Shown: positions 1 to 12,240, numbered from the stretch's first letter. The stretch: 64,000 nucleotides of DNA from Excoecaria cochinchinensis (GCA_947683425.1 CANTUQ010000031.1:7823001-7887000), one strand, 5' to 3'. Notes: generated by a model from the letters alone, not told the origin. Numbers and translations: made by a program.

Positions 1-970
1 TAAGGATCTAATTGAAAAAGTTAATTAAGTTTGTAAGAAAGATTTGTGTAAGTGAGTGAGGTGCATTTTGTTTAAGGACTAAAGAGCAATATTTGATTTG
101 GAAGAGTTAAGTGGGTTATGTGGTTCTTTAGGGAGCTGCCAGGTGGACTTGTTAGGTTGTGCATTAATTGAGAAGAAAGAAAAGGAGGAAAGAAAAGAGA
201 GAGAACGCAGGAAAGGGACTATTCCCGTTCCCCTCTCTCCTTCAGCCCTTCCTTCTCTTTTCTTCTCTAATTACTGCCCTTCCTCCTTGTTCTTCTTGTG
301 CTTGGTGTTTATTGTTTTTGGTTGAGTTTTTGGTCAGCTTTGAAGTGGTAAGTTGGATTTACGTTTTGTTCTTCTTCTTCTCTTCTGCTGGTTTTGGTTG
401 GTTTTACTTCAGTTAGGGTTTGAACTAAGGATTTGTGGGTTTCTTGTTTGTGTAAGTTTTGGCTAGTAAGAAGAAGCAAAGCAAAGGCAAGGAAAGGATT
501 GAGGACTGATCTTGAAGCCTGATTTTTGGAACGTGATTTTGAGGTTTGGGAGCTCTATTTACTGCATTTGGATTTCTTAATGTTTTTGCCCTAATTCTCA
601 CTTAGGATGTATATGTGTTTACATTTCTAGAATTTTGTATATTTGGCATGTGTATATGAATGATTATGTGAATATATGTGTTAGGAATGCATGATGTGAA
701 TTGAATTAAAGTTACTGGGTCTAGGTTTTGAACTTACTGTATCTTTAGGGTTTATGTGTTTGAGGAAATTGATTTCGATTGTCTTGATTAATTTCTGGAA
801 TGTTTAGTTTAGTTTGATCTTGAGTGAGTTGTGATATGTTTTTGAGTGACCAGGTAAGAGTTTTTGCATGATGAAATGAATTCTGAGAAGTTTTTGAAAG
901 AATTTCTGGAAAAACGATGGAAATCTGCATGTTGCGATTTCGGGGAAGAAGAAGAGGGCAAGAGGAGTAG

Positions 971-1123
971 CTCACGTTACGTGAGCAATGCTCACGACGT
1001 GAGCAAATTGCTCACGCTACGTGAGCAACGCTCACGTTACGTGAGCAATGCTCACGACGTGAGCCATGCTCACAAGGCGTGAGCTATGCTCACGCGACGT
1101 GAGCAGCCCTCACGTGATGTGAG
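971..1123. repeat. Array of eight GCTCACG/CGTGAGC palindromes
   Basis: Eight imperfect palindromes follow one another: a CTCACG arm, a 2-5 base centre, then a CGTGAG arm, with 2-6 base linkers. The centres vary (TTA, none, CTA, AAGG, CGA and others) while most arms are conserved. This GC-rich island sits in AT-rich LTR sequence about 0.7-0.9 kb downstream of the pyrimidine-rich presumed transcript start. Arrays with different arm sequences occupy the matching place in other family A LTRs. Confidence 0.9.
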
Positions 1124-2325
1124 GTCTTCCGGTTCTTCTGTTTTGCTTCTGTTTTTCTTTCCCAAGCGTCCAGTTTTTATAAAATGTTTTCCAAACGCTT
1201 TTTTTTATGGTATTTTTTTCCTCTGCCGTGTATTATATTATCTCGCTTTACTGTATGATATGATTGAGTAGTCCAATTTATTTGGTACTAATATTATGTT
1301 ATCTATGATAAGTTATTGTGGTATTTTGAAATAAGTTTTGGATTATAATGACCCTTTTTAATGTCTGAGGGTTCTCGACTATATGGTTTGGAGTGAGATA
1401 TGCTTATTATTGTGATCTTTATTGTATGGCGTATTTCGAATGCGAAGGATTTATGAAGGTTAACTTTCTGATTGTTTAGTCCCAAACATGTTCTGTCTTT
1501 ATGTGAATTATGCTATGCATATTTTAGTCTGTTTCTTCTTTAAGAATAATTTGCTATGCTTAAGTTTATGCTGTAACTTTCCTCGATTATGATGATGCGT
1601 CTTTGGTCTTTAGCATAATATGATTCAACATGTGTTCCTGTTATGCTCTAGAAAGATGAATAGTGTTGATGTTATCAATTGAGTTATTGCATGCTCCAGT
1701 ATTTGACTTGTATGAAGTATGATTGGCATCCTGCTATGCCAGACTTATTTGAATATTATGGCTGATGTCGGAATACATTGTTATGCTTTAGCCTTGGAGC
1801 TCATTGTGTTATGTTAAATGCAATTTGGACTATGCATGATTTATACTTAGTAACCTCACCTAAAACATATGTTTAGGATTATGTTTTGATAACCATTGGC
1901 ATGGTTGTACCTCTTTACCTGATTCTTGGCATGCTTTAGAATATTGTTTAATATTAAAGTGTATGGACCGTAATATGTTTTGCAATGCAAATTGCATGAT
2001 ATATGACCGGCGTTATGAGCTTATTTATATGTCTATTGTCCTCTGGTTTATGCATGATATGTATATATTTATGCGTTATGCGATTTGAAGCGTGAATTGT
2101 TTTATGCATGACCTGCGAGAGTCAGTCTAGTGGATAGTTAGGCATGCCTAATAGAGTCTTCAGTAGCTGCAGCGCCCTTTGAACGTTTGGACCCTGATCA
2201 GGTCCCCCGTATGGTTCCTCGCAAACCCCCCATCAGTACAGATCCTCATGATCCTTTTTAATGAATTTGGATCGGGTTAAGATCCCCCATCAGTAAAATG
2301 CTTTTGTGACAAAATAAATGGTTTT

Positions 2326-2392
2326 TCGATTCGTACCCGTAAGGTACCGCCATGCGTCGATTCGTACCCATAAGGTACCGCCATGAGTACAC
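2326..2392 (+). repeat. Tandem pair of about 33-bp GGTACC units
   Basis: Two near-identical units each carry CGATTCGTACCC, then GTAAGGTACCGCCATG or a one-base variant. Each unit is itself near-palindromic around TACCC..TAAGGTA. The reverse complement, also as two units, is in A4 at about 22040-22105, and one unit is in A2 at about 8965-8992. It is therefore a conserved internal feature of family A LTRs, lying about 200 bp from the TAGGCATGCCTA core. Confidence 0.75.
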
Positions 2393-3385
2393 TCGATATC
2401 CACTACCTAGAGTCAGCAGGTGTTCTTTGAATGTTTATCTGAACTACTCTGATCTGATTTTGCTATAAATGGATTATCTGAATGAATATGATTATGAAAT
2501 ACTGATTGTATGGCTTTATTATATGAGCACACTTATATAGATTATGTTTTAGCCTTCGAATGTGATACCGTTTGAGCTTGATAAGGATTTCAGGAATCAG
2601 TTTATATGCATATGAATGTGACTATGGGCTTCAGAATGTATGTCTGTTTTAAGTAAGCATGACTTTACATTTAACATGATTATCCGTACTTGTCATGTGA
2701 TTTGTTATAAGTTTCTGATTGCTTTGAAATGATTTGATTGATGTATTTAAGTATATGACTTCAGCATAGTTTTGTTATATATATTAGCATGTGAACCGAA
2801 GCAGCTGTGATGGTAAGTATGTGATGATTATTGTACTTTCTGCATGATGATGATATGAATGTAATACTAAGTGGTTACGTCTTCAGTCTCCGCTATCAGA
2901 GTGTTGTTGCATGATGCTTAATATATATTAGAGTTGCGCAGCGGTATTGTGATGCTCTAAATGTTATCCTTTGGATATTTGACTAGTGTATGTGTTTGTC
3001 ATGTCTAAGTATGTTCAATAGCTAGCACTCTCAACATGATGATTGGGTTGTCAGTTCCTGCATAGGTACTTAGTTGTGTCACTTTGCTTGAGTAAGCTCA
3101 CGTGATTCCGCACGGTAAGATGTTGATAATTGCTACCTATGGAGGTTTATGCATGTGTTATAGTATGTAGTTCAGCTTGATGATGCTTGTAATGTGTATT
3201 ATAATATGTCTGTTTTGGTCTATTCTGGACATGAGTTTATGGTCTGTTTGTGAGTTATCGATTGAATGCCTTTATTATGCAGCCTGATTATTGATATGCT
3301 ATGAATATCCGCATTTGTCATTTGAATGTGTTATGCCTTGGTGACCATTGTGAATGGCCGTCCATATTCTTGTGTGTTCTCCCCA

Positions 3386-3424
3386 CTAAGCGTTTATCGC
3401 TTAGCACGAATTTCCTTTCCGTGC
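3386..3424 (+). other. Conserved double hairpin in LTR A1
   Basis: Stem 1 is CTAAGCG / CGCTTAG around a TTTAT loop (3386-3404). Stem 2 is GCACG / CGTGC (3404-3424). CCCCA precedes stem 1. Equivalent pairs with changed but still complementary stems occur in A2-A5 and in family B. A role in the LTR transcript is inference only. Confidence 0.7.
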
Positions 3425-4442
3425 AGGTGGCAGGTTTGGTTCTGTTCGAGTCGCGCTTCTGCAAGGTCGGCCACGTAGGAGTTAGAAGTTCTGTATTTTT
3501 GTTCAGCTTCTGTATTTTCGCTCTTGTAATTTTGTAGTATTGTATATGTAATTAATTATGTTTTAATCTTGAGTTTTCTTGTGGGAATGTAATAGTTAGT
3601 ATGTTTTATGTTTTATTATCTCGATTATGCTTCCGTTGAATGGTTATATGGATGCTTCTGTGTATGCTTTTGCTTAGTGTCTGTGTGTGCATAAGTTATT
3701 GCATGGTTAGTCTGTACCGCAAGGTAAGTCAAGGTAAGTTTTTAATTAATCCGTATTTCTGTATGCATGTTAAGTATGAAAGTATGCTTCCGCATTGTGC
3801 ATGTGTATATCTGTATATGTGAGCGTCGTGTAGCGCGTCCGTCGGCGTCCTTCCAACGGGGACGGCGATGGGGGTGTTACACGTACGCATTGAGGTTCAC
3901 TAGGAACCAAACAGGGACCTGATCAGGGTCCAGAACAGAACAAAGGGCTGCAGCTAACAGAACTCTATAGGCATGCCTATTTATCCACAACCGACTCACG
4001 CAGGCTAAATTTTAAATATCATTATTAAATTCGTCACATTTTCACTTATATATATACATTCCATTAAATACTTCCATTAAATACTTGTAACATTATTTAT
4101 GATCACATGCATTCATATATTTGCATATCATATGTACAATTACATTTATCATATTCAAAACTAATCATGTATTATTTTATGAATCAAATATTCATATAAA
4201 CACATTAAGCATAACTATATTATTGGGCATCATGCACTCATTAGACTTAACAAATAAGTTTGCCTTTCCTTACACATATATATTTATACAGTTATAATGG
4301 CGGATAAAAACTCATATTTCAATTATTACCCTGAATAGAAACATTTGAATAATTCATACTTTAAGTCATCGATGCATAATAGAGTGAGAAACAATGCAAA
4401 TAAGGGAAGTTTCAAAAACATTTTAGGCAAAGAGGTCTGTCA

Positions 4443-4860
4443 AGCTCGCGAAGGGTGTCGCGTTCGCGATAGACGAGGCCCAGGAGGCGATCACGAGTCG
4501 TGCTCACTGTCACGACTCGTGAAGGCACACATAAAAGCATAACAAAGCATGACAAAGGAACAGAGTGAAACAGGGGCAGGAGCACGACTCGTGCTCCAAG
4601 TGCACGACTCTTGCACCATGTGCAAGACTCGTGCACCAAGTGCACAACTCGTGCACCATGTACACGACTCGTGCACAGGTGCACGACTAGTGCACCTTAT
4701 GCATAGGTGCACGACTAGTGCACCCCAACATGTGCATGTCTCGTGCACAAGTGCACGACTAGTGCACCTCAACACCGATAACTGGTAGTGAAGAACACGT
4801 CTCTGTTACGATCGTGACAAGTATCACGCTAGCGACAGAGTCGCATTTTCCAGATTCCAG
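4443..4860. repeat. Palindrome array, mostly GTGCACGACTCGTGCAC type
   Basis: At least nine short palindromes built on GTGCACGACT(C/A)GTGCAC occur at about 4580-4770. They are flanked by other types: GTCGCGTTCGCGATAG near 4457, CACGACTCGTG near 4510-4530, and TCACGCTAGCGACAGAG near 4830. This copy therefore holds several arm types in one cluster. Short open frames across it run on both strands with Cys/Thr/Ser-rich repeats and look like chance products of the repeat. Confidence 0.88.
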
Positions 4861-5576
4861 CGAAAATTTGTAGAAATTCTTCTTCCAAAAATCACACCCA
4901 AAACTCCCATTCAATTCCAACTTCAGCACAACGCAAATAGCTCATTTAAAACCTCAAAATTAACTCAAAACCCAACTTTTATTCTAATTATTGCAATCAA
5001 ATCATAAATTAATCATAATCAAATTCTTTAAATTGACAATCAGCAAAACAACTTCAAAATTCCAATTAAAATACACTTTTGTTTAATAATCCACATACAA
5101 ACATCTTAACCCAAAGTTATTCAAACACATAACACTTGGAACATATCTAAACAATTTTAACTCCATAAAATTTCCAGAAGTTTAAACAAAATCCCAAATC
5201 AAAATATACCTCAAAATAACAAAAACCCTATCCTTAACTCCTTTTCTCCAATAGCTTACTTAGATGATCTTTCTTGCTTCTAAACTCATTTAAGATCTTT
5301 TTCATCCCAAAATCCTCATCAATCACACAAACACAAAATCCTAGATTAAGAACACATCTTAACAACAAATGAAGAAGATGAAGAAAAGAAAGAACTCAAG
5401 AAAACTTACCCAAAATAATCTCTTTGAGTTGATCAATTTTTGCCAAACTCAGCCAAAGGAAGAGGGATCAAGATGGAGCAAATAGGAAGGGAAGAAGAGA
5501 AGGAGAAGAAGGCGTGAGGGAGAAAGAACGAGAGAGCGAGGCCAAAAAAAATTTGCTCTTCCTTTCTCTTTCCTTG

Positions 5577-5590
5577 CCTTTTATACCCCT
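5577..5590 (-). promoter_or_regulatory. TATA-like box of A2 3' LTR
   Basis: The minus strand reads TATAAAAGGCAAGG, followed by a long purine-rich stretch downstream. It lies about 460 bp into the LTR, a normal place for a plant LTR promoter. Confidence 0.5.
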
Positions 5591-6046
5591 CTCTAAATCC
5601 TTGCCACATGTAATCTTATAATTGGTGGAACTTGACCACTCACACACTACACCCATGCATGACACCACACACAAGACTAACTCTACTAACACATACACTA
5701 CTTCCCTCTATGCATGCACACTCTATCAAAACCCACAAATCATGCATATAACCCACAAATAGATATTTATGTCAAATTCACTTTTTAATCCTCAAACTCT
5801 TATATCCTCAAACATTGGTATTCATAATTTACTGATCTTTCACATTGGCCCACTAATTAATTCTTTATCCATTCAATCAAGTCCTAATTCCATCTTCACA
5901 ATTTACTATTGGTCGCACTTGTTGAAACTTTGACATTAATTATTAAATTGTCTATTTAGCATACCAACACTTCAACTTACACAACTTTGGTCACTACTCA
6001 TCCTCAATACGCCCAATCATTGTAGGGTACATTTCAAGTTGAGACA

Positions 6047-6060
6047 ACTCTTCCCTCCTA
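6047..6060 (-). other. Polypurine tract of A2
   Basis: On the minus strand AGGAGGGAAGAG directly precedes the LTR start. This is the expected plus-strand priming site for second-strand synthesis, and it sets the orientation. Confidence 0.65.
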
Positions 6061-7301
6061 AAAGAATTTCATTCTCGAAATTCACTTACATCAGAAAAAT
6101 CCCAACACTATACTCCAATTCCCTATCATTTACAATGATCATTTCCATATCATCATATAACACTTACGTTCTACACTTATAATACATACATTTCACTTGT
6201 TCTAATACACCTTACTTTTGATATACTTACTTGCTATTACTTATTATCATCACTACACTCTCAAATCACTTCTTTTAAATCTAAATAACTATAGAAATCA
6301 TAACTTTCTCTTGTCCATAACTAAACCTAAACACATAAAATTGATTTAAAAAAAAACCATAATTCTCTTTTCATTATCTTACGCTCAAACCAATCACACT
6401 CATCGGAATAATCATTACCTAATTGCCAATCGAAAAACCAAAGCACATACACTTCGCATATAAATCATTTAACTGAAAATATCTTGTTATGCTATTCTTT
6501 AATACTTCCAGATACATCTGGCACACATGCTACTTTCCTTACTAATGATACTCGTACCATGTTCCAAAAATCCTTTCACATTCATTAGTACATGATTCCA
6601 TAATACTCTTTCTATTCTGCTCTAACTATACACACAGTACATTCTCCTTATCGAATGCTATGCTCTTAAATCACACCGAATCTTGATATCAAATACTCAA
6701 CGTACACCATGCCGGCCTTTTCTCCATCAAAACACATATGCAAATGCTTCTCATGTGCAATTAAAAGATAATGATGCAATGAAAATGTGATGGTTCATGT
6801 ATGCAAGATGATGCAGAAATGAAATCGATGCTATAATAATGCCCTTTTCCCATCCCCATGGTTCAATATGCTTATGTTCAAACAATTTTTTGGAGATAGC
6901 TAACAGGCATACAGAGTATCACCACAACCTCACAAAATTCAGGTACTCCTCTATCTCAAAAATACCAAAACATTCATTCTAATAAGGTAACCACTTACTA
7001 ATACACTTCAAAAACTTCTACAGAGCCTTCTCTTTAAACACCTAGTATCAAACAAAATTCCTAACAGAATCTCTGATAACTCATCCAACGAACACATCCC
7101 AAATTCACACATACACACATAACAATACAGGACAGGTAGATCGGGATCTACCAAACCGATCAATTAACTAAACACTTTATCTAATCGGGAAATTCCTATT
7201 CCCAACTCATACCCGAAAAATAAAATCATCCGCTTTGGCCAATGTTAAACTATACAGAGACACTTCAAATCACCTAGTCAACTAAAACCAACTAAACCGG
7301 A
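6061..7301 (-). other. Non-coding middle of A2
   Basis: This is 1.24 kb of AT-rich sequence between PPT and PBS. I see no frame resembling gag, protease, RT, RNase H or integrase on either strand. The coding region has been lost or was never there. Confidence 0.55.
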
Positions 7302-7313
7302 GCTCTAATACCA
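7302..7313 (-). other. Primer binding site of A2 (tRNA-iMet type)
   Basis: The minus strand reads TGGTATTAGAGC, one base off the TGGTATCAGAGC site that pairs with the 3' end of plant initiator tRNA-Met. It is three bases from the LTR edge at 7317, and the preceding GGAGCTCT context matches that of B3. Confidence 0.75.
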
Positions 7314-7638
7314 AATTGTAACACCCTCAACTCCCCCACGTAGCATTTCAAAGGGTGAAGAGCTACGGTGAGCGGAAGGTGCCACTAGACAAGGACACAC
7401 ATGGCAATGCAGAAATCAGAACAATAAAATTTCTAAAATCATAACCTCAAAACATGCACGTCCTAAACCTATGTCATCCACACACCATTATTCGCACTAT
7501 AAGATATTACAACTTATTACAAAGGCCAAATAAATAAACTTAATTACAACCCGACAATTAATAAAAACTTTCTATAACTTCTACCGACTCGTTGGCCAAA
7601 ACTCAGCGGACGGCTGCGCTACTCTGATCTCCTAACCT

Positions 7639-7673
7639 GCACGGACAAACAACCGTGCAAAGCAATGATGCTT
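7639..7673 (-). other. Conserved double hairpin in A2 5' LTR
   Basis: Stem 2 is GCACGG / CCGTGC, a perfect 6-bp stem at 7639-7658. Stem 1 is AAGCA / TGCTT at 7660-7673. The sequence differs from A1 but both stems are kept. Confidence 0.6.
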
Positions 7674-8443
7674 AATCGGGTGAAACAAATAATTGGTAGC
7701 CACTCACAGTGGTTCCCAAGGCAAACACATGAAAATCAATATATATATATATACATAAACATAATGGAATGCCTGCTAAAGTTATTACAAACGAATATCA
7801 TTATTTTGTTACGAAAACTTAAGCGATTACACATACATTAGCGTCTTATAAACAATACACAGAAATACTTATTTACTTTTTTATCAAAAGGATATATTAC
7901 ACAAAACTTATCATATGCTTTAAATCACTTAATGGCCCTATAGATAGTTACACTTCATAAATTCCCAAAATATGTTTTAAGGATTAAATTATAAAATTTA
8001 GGAAATCCCGTTATTACTAATATTTCAAAATCATACAATTTACAGTATCAAAAGTTAAATCAAAACATTTCATTTTAATCAAACCATTACTCGTTCAAAA
8101 CTAAACAAAACATTTCAATACTCAGATTTAGTTCGGGCTTGAAATGGTTATTCCAAGCTTCCTACGTATCCCTATGGTTGGGGAATCAGAACCACATAGT
8201 TCTACAGAAAATCTTATGCATTTATTCCACGTTCAAACATAACCTAATTCCTAAATTCAGTTATCTATAACATGCATAATATTTTATTATCCCATACTTA
8301 CCAATTGATACATAATTACCATATTCATTAAAACTAACAATAATGCACATCAATTCCTTACCAACATACTTACATTAATAATCATGTCTACAGTCCGGTA
8401 AGCAATAATATAATATCCCTGTATTCTCAATTCAACATGTAAA

Positions 8444-8446
<3 letters not shown>

Positions 8447-8488
<42 letters not shown>
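8447..8488. repeat. (AT)n microsatellite
   Basis: About 20 uninterrupted AT dinucleotides followed by a looser AT stretch, inside the A2 5' LTR. Confidence 0.95.
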
Positions 8489-8493
<5 letters not shown>

Positions 8494-9582
8494 TAAATAT
8501 ATATATAATTCATTCACTAATTATTCAACCATAACAAATATGCATATCAAATCTTTCAATAAATCTTTACAAAGACTTCATACAGACAATCATCCTCATA
8601 GCTTTTAAACAGATTAATAACATGCATCATCCACATACTGACTCTTATGCAGTCAGGATCTATGCATAAATGCCTATCAGAACAAACATTACTGGTTACA
8701 TCTCTTTTCATTGAACAGATATCGTATTATTAAATAAAACACATGGGTACCTAAAGATACCATACCTTTCCACACAAATGTCCATAAAGGATCCAGAACA
8801 AAAGAGTGCGTAAAGCACAAGTCAAATAGCATTTATCACAAATGCATAAGATACTTATTCACATAATCTCTTAGCATATCATTACAAAACTTATCAATTC
8901 GTTCACATTCTGTTATTCTTTTAATTGCCTGCTAAGTCAAAGGGGTGGATAAGCGAGTGAATACATGGCGGTACCCATGGGTACGATTTGAAAAGCAACA
9001 TCATATTTTTCTCATTCAAAACATTTTCACATTGGGGATCTCAAACAAGATCCGTACACATTGAGGTTCGCAAGGAACCAAACAGGGACCTGCTCAGTGT
9101 CCAAAACAGAAAAAAGGGCTGCAGCTAACAGAACTCTATAGGCATGCCTATCTATCCACGACCGACTCAGGAAGGCTACAGTTTCCATATCATTATTAAA
9201 TTCGTCACATTTTCACTTATATATATACATTCCATTAACTACTTCCATTAAATAATTGTGACATTATTTATGATCACATGCATTCATATATTTTCACATC
9301 ATATGTACAATTACATTTATCATATTCAAAACTAATCATGTATTATTTCATGAATCAGATATTCATATAAACACATTAAACATAACTATATTATTGGGCA
9401 TCATGCACTCATTAGACTTAACAAATAAGTTCGACTTTCCTTACACATATATATTTATACAGTTATAATGGCGAATAAAAAATCATATTTCAATTATTAC
9501 CATGAATAGAAGCAATTTAATAATTCATGCTTTAAGTCATCGATGCATAATACAAGTGAGAAACAATGCAAAGAAGAGAAGT

Positions 9583-10430
9583 TTCATAATCTCCTCTATC
9601 ATATCACCAAAAATAGATGTCATGCACCTTTGAAAAGTCGTTGGTGCATTACACAACCCAAATGGCATCCTTCTACAGGCAAAAGTCCCATATGGGCAAG
9701 TAAATGTAGTTTTCTCCTAGTCACTAGGGTAGATAAAAATTTGAAAATACCCTGAAAAACCATCTAAGAAACAATAATGAGAATGCACAGCTATTCGCTC
9801 TAACATTTGGTCTATGAATGGTAATGGGAAGTGATCCTTTCTCGTGGCTACATTCAATATCCTATAGTATATGCATACTCTCCAACCAGTGGTAGTCCTA
9901 GTAGGAATTAAATCTCCACTCGCATTTCTAAACACAGTCATGCCCCCTTTCTTAGGGACACATTGAATAGGACTAGCCCATTCACTATCCGAAATAGGAT
10001 AGATAATCCCAGCATCAAGAAGTTTAATAATTTCTTTCTTTACAACCTCTTTCATATTAGGGTTAAGCCTTCTTTGCCTATCAGTTTTGGGTTGGAATCC
10101 ATCTTCCATATGGATCCTGTGCATAACTACATTGGGGCTAATCCCCCTTAAATCCGATATTTGCCAACCTATACTTTTTGTTCTTTTCCTTATAACTTCT
10201 AACAACAAATTTTCTTGCCTTTTAGTGAGCTTGTTAGAAACTATTATAGGTAAGGTACTATTAGAACCAAGAAATGCATACCTCAAATGGCTCGGAAGTT
10301 CTTTTAATTCAACAACGGGTGGACTTACTATGGATGGTGGTAATGGCTCATCACTTCGATGTAAAAGCTCCGGCCTATGACTTTCTTGCTCCACCTCCTC
10401 TTGAACTCCTTCCTCCAAATTAATTTCCTC
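9583..10430 (-). pseudogene. D1 reverse transcriptase, N-terminal part
   Basis: The frame 10418-9717 gives an acidic linker, then an RT start with GIIYPISDSEWASPIQCVPK, WRVCIYYRILN and DHFPLPFIDQMLERIA. It continues in another frame to about 9590 with residues like CRRMPFGLCNAPTTFQRCM, so at least one frameshift lies near 9717-9755. The Asp usual in the WRVCIDYR motif is Tyr here. The sequence ends before the RT catalytic Asp-Asp motif, where A2 LTR sequence begins. The product would have copied the element RNA in the cytoplasm. This one cannot. Confidence 0.85.
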
Positions 10431-10825
10431 TTAACCTATAGCATCAATTACTTCTAACACACAAACATCAATAAGATCCATTTTAATGGATACATGCTCA
10501 TCCACGGGGTACTTGAGTGCTTTATCCATGTGATATTCAACACTATCCTCCCCCACTCTTAAAACTAATTTCCCTTCATACATATCAACCAATAGCCTAC
10601 CAGTTCGCATAAATAGTCTCCCTAAAATCAATGGGCAATTAGCATCGTATGCAAAATCTAAGATCATAAAGTTAGCAGGCAATATGAATTTATCCACTTT
10701 AACAAGTACATCCTCAACTATACCAAAAGGTTTCTTAATGGATTTGTCAGCCAATTGCAAAACCATGAAAGTAGGCTTAATATCTTCTAAGCCTAACTTC
10801 TTTAAATGGAAAATGGCATAAGATT
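10431..10825 (-). pseudogene. D1 aspartic protease, C-terminal fragment
   Basis: After the A3 insertion the frame resumes with YAIFHLKKLGLEDIKP and runs through LQLADKSIKKPFGIVEDVLV and FILPANFMILDF to the acidic linker before RT. This matches the second half of Athila/Tat protease (flap and hydrophobic core). Its catalytic half is on the other side of the insertion at 13191-13448. A stop near 10431 separates it from the RT frame. Confidence 0.82.
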
Positions 10826-11228
10826 GATACTGTAACACCCCAATACCCCTTGGAAGGATATCAGAGCGCTACGTACAGACCGAAGCTCAAACATGTACAT
10901 ATACATGTAGATAAACATGCATGTACACAAACGGATGCAAAAAAAACATAACATAAAAGAAACAATTTAACTTTAATTACAAATCATAAATAGTCCATAA
11001 TATATATACAAAACCGATCTTATAACATTTACATAAACATATACTAAAATATTCATATACAAAACCTTTACATTAACTTAAACATAACATCTCTTACATG
11101 AACAAATACAGGACTATACAAAAAATAATAACAAAATTATAAAGAGCTACAACTGAAACTTCTAGTGGCCGGCCTGCAGATGCCCAACTCCAAAATGAAC
11201 CTACCACCTACACGGGAAAACACCTGTG

Positions 11229-11246
11229 CTAAGCAATAACACTTAG
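11229..11246 (-). other. Conserved hairpin in A3
   Basis: The stem CTAAG / CTTAG encloses CAATAACA. The GTGGGG flank matches A1, A4 and A5. The second hairpin (about 11209-11227) is imperfect. Confidence 0.55.
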
Positions 11247-11966
11247 TGGGGAGGAACAAAAGCAAAAGACTTCTAATGAAGTCGCAAATATCATGTAATG
11301 ATCATAGCAACATGCTCAAAACACAATAACTTATATGTGCAAAACTTTAAAATACAAGTAAGTAATAACACATGCCTCTTAATCTAAACATGAACAAATA
11401 CATATATCCTACATATACTTAAACATGTATGCAATCACTACATTTACACACTCATCAATTACTATATGCACGACACAACCCTACAACTTGAATTCATTCA
11501 TATCCATATAAACATATTAATGCACACCTTAACCAATTAACAACATTTACTAGCCTGGATATACATCAAAGATGGATACAGGTGCTGAAATACTGATTGA
11601 ACACAGTATTGAACATTTAGAGACATAAGTCTCAAAACATTTTATACCCGAAGGTAGTAGAAGAGGCTAAAGTCTCTCAAAACATTTTAGACCCAAACGG
11701 GGCCAACAGAAGCAGCTGCACTAAAACCATAAATAATCTTGCTTATCTATCCACTACTATGACCATTCAGGCTAAAACTTATACATTTTATCATAGCACT
11801 CAAAATTTCCATAATCGAATATACATACCATCTAACACACACATATACACTCATAAGGCATATTTAAATAACAATACTATAGCTCTCCTAAAAAAAATCA
11901 TATGCCAGACCAAGTAAAAAACCATGCAAAGAGGGAACACAATAACACATTCATAATATAGGAAAG

Positions 11967-12240
11967 GTCGCGCTCGTGACAGTAGGCTAACTAGCCTCTA
12001 TCGCGCCCGCGATAACAATTGCGCTAGCGACAAAAGGGAAAAAAGCCTCGATCGCACTTGTTCACTCAGATGCGCTTACGACCGAGCACAATTCGGCAGA
12101 TGCTTGGCCTCCAAGCTCTTTGTCGCGCTTGCGACATAAGTCATGCCCGTGGCAGATCACTCTCGGCCAAAGATCGAAACTTGACCTCACACCAACAATC
12201 CGGAGCCCAAGCTCTCTATTGTGCTCGCGACAGAGACAAG
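11967..12240. repeat. Dispersed TCGCGCTCGCGA-type palindrome array
   Basis: It contains GTCGCGCTCGTGACAG, ATCGCGCCCGCGATAA, TTGCGCTAGCGACAAA, ATCGCACTTGTTC, GTCGCGCTTGCGACATA and GTGCTCGCGACAGAG with spacers of 10-40 bases. Arms are TCGCG..CGCGA-like and decayed in part by C to T changes. The position matches the arrays of A1, A2 and A5. Confidence 0.82.

Larger units (their letters stand above)
1..3881 (+). mobile_element. LTR A1, Tekay-like family A LTR, 5' end outside window
   Basis: The right end reads GGGGGTGTTACA, the mirror of the TGTAACACCC start of other family A LTRs here, so this is a + strand LTR ending at 3881. It has a purine then pyrimidine-rich stretch at about 168-290 (probable transcript start region), a palindrome array at 971-1123, a TAGGCATGCCTA core near 2140-2155 and a double hairpin at 3386-3424. 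The same parts occur in reverse order in the minus-oriented copies. It is followed directly by CGTAC and then by A2 LTR sequence that also holds CGTAC at the matching point (9053-9057), so CGTAC is probably the target duplication. The left partner lies outside the window. No PBS follows, so it is a solo LTR or a 3' LTR. No coding sequence was seen in it. Comparison with A2 suggests a full length near 3.9 kb. Confidence 0.75.
3882..6046 (-). repeat. A2 3' LTR (partial)
   Basis: The element-oriented start is TGTCTCAACTTG at 6046, next to the PPT. A TATA-like box (TATAAAAGG, minus strand) lies at about 5577-5586, followed downstream by purine-rich sequence. A palindrome array lies at 4443-4860. 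The rest of the LTR is cut off at 3882 where A1 begins. The matching right-hand copy covers only the non-array half, so the two together imply an LTR near 3.9 kb. Confidence 0.7.
3882..9582 (-). mobile_element. A2, internally deleted Tekay-like LTR retrotransposon
   Basis: Two LTR copies in the same orientation flank a 1.27-kb non-coding middle. On the minus strand the order is: 5' LTR at right (7317 to about 9582, start lost), PBS at 7302-7313, middle, PPT at 6047-6060, 3' LTR at left (3882-6046, interrupted by A1). The stretch 3882-4411 matches 9053-9580 almost base for base. There is no gag or pol. It is either a deletion derivative or a non-autonomous form that relied on a full-length relative. 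Confidence 0.75.
7317..9582 (-). repeat. A2 5' LTR (partial)
   Basis: On the + strand it starts TGTAACACCCTC at 7317 and matches the left copy from 9053 to about 9580. It stops where Athila-like RT sequence begins, with a short shared GAAGTTTCA/GAAACTT stretch at the join, as expected for a deletion junction. The double hairpin (7639-7673), an AT microsatellite (8447-8488) and one GGTACC unit (about 8965) are inside. Confidence 0.7.

Noticed and set aside
971..1123. CRISPR array
   Set aside because: Repeats are short palindromes with 2-6 base linkers, no unique spacers of regular length, and the setting is a plant LTR.
4412..4788. Cys-rich small proteins on both strands
   Set aside because: They arise from palindromic GTGCAC repeats, which read similarly on both strands.
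3882..9580. Recent segmental duplication (3882-4411 against 9053-9580)
   Set aside because: The two copies are better explained as the two LTRs of A2, given the PPT, PBS and orientation.
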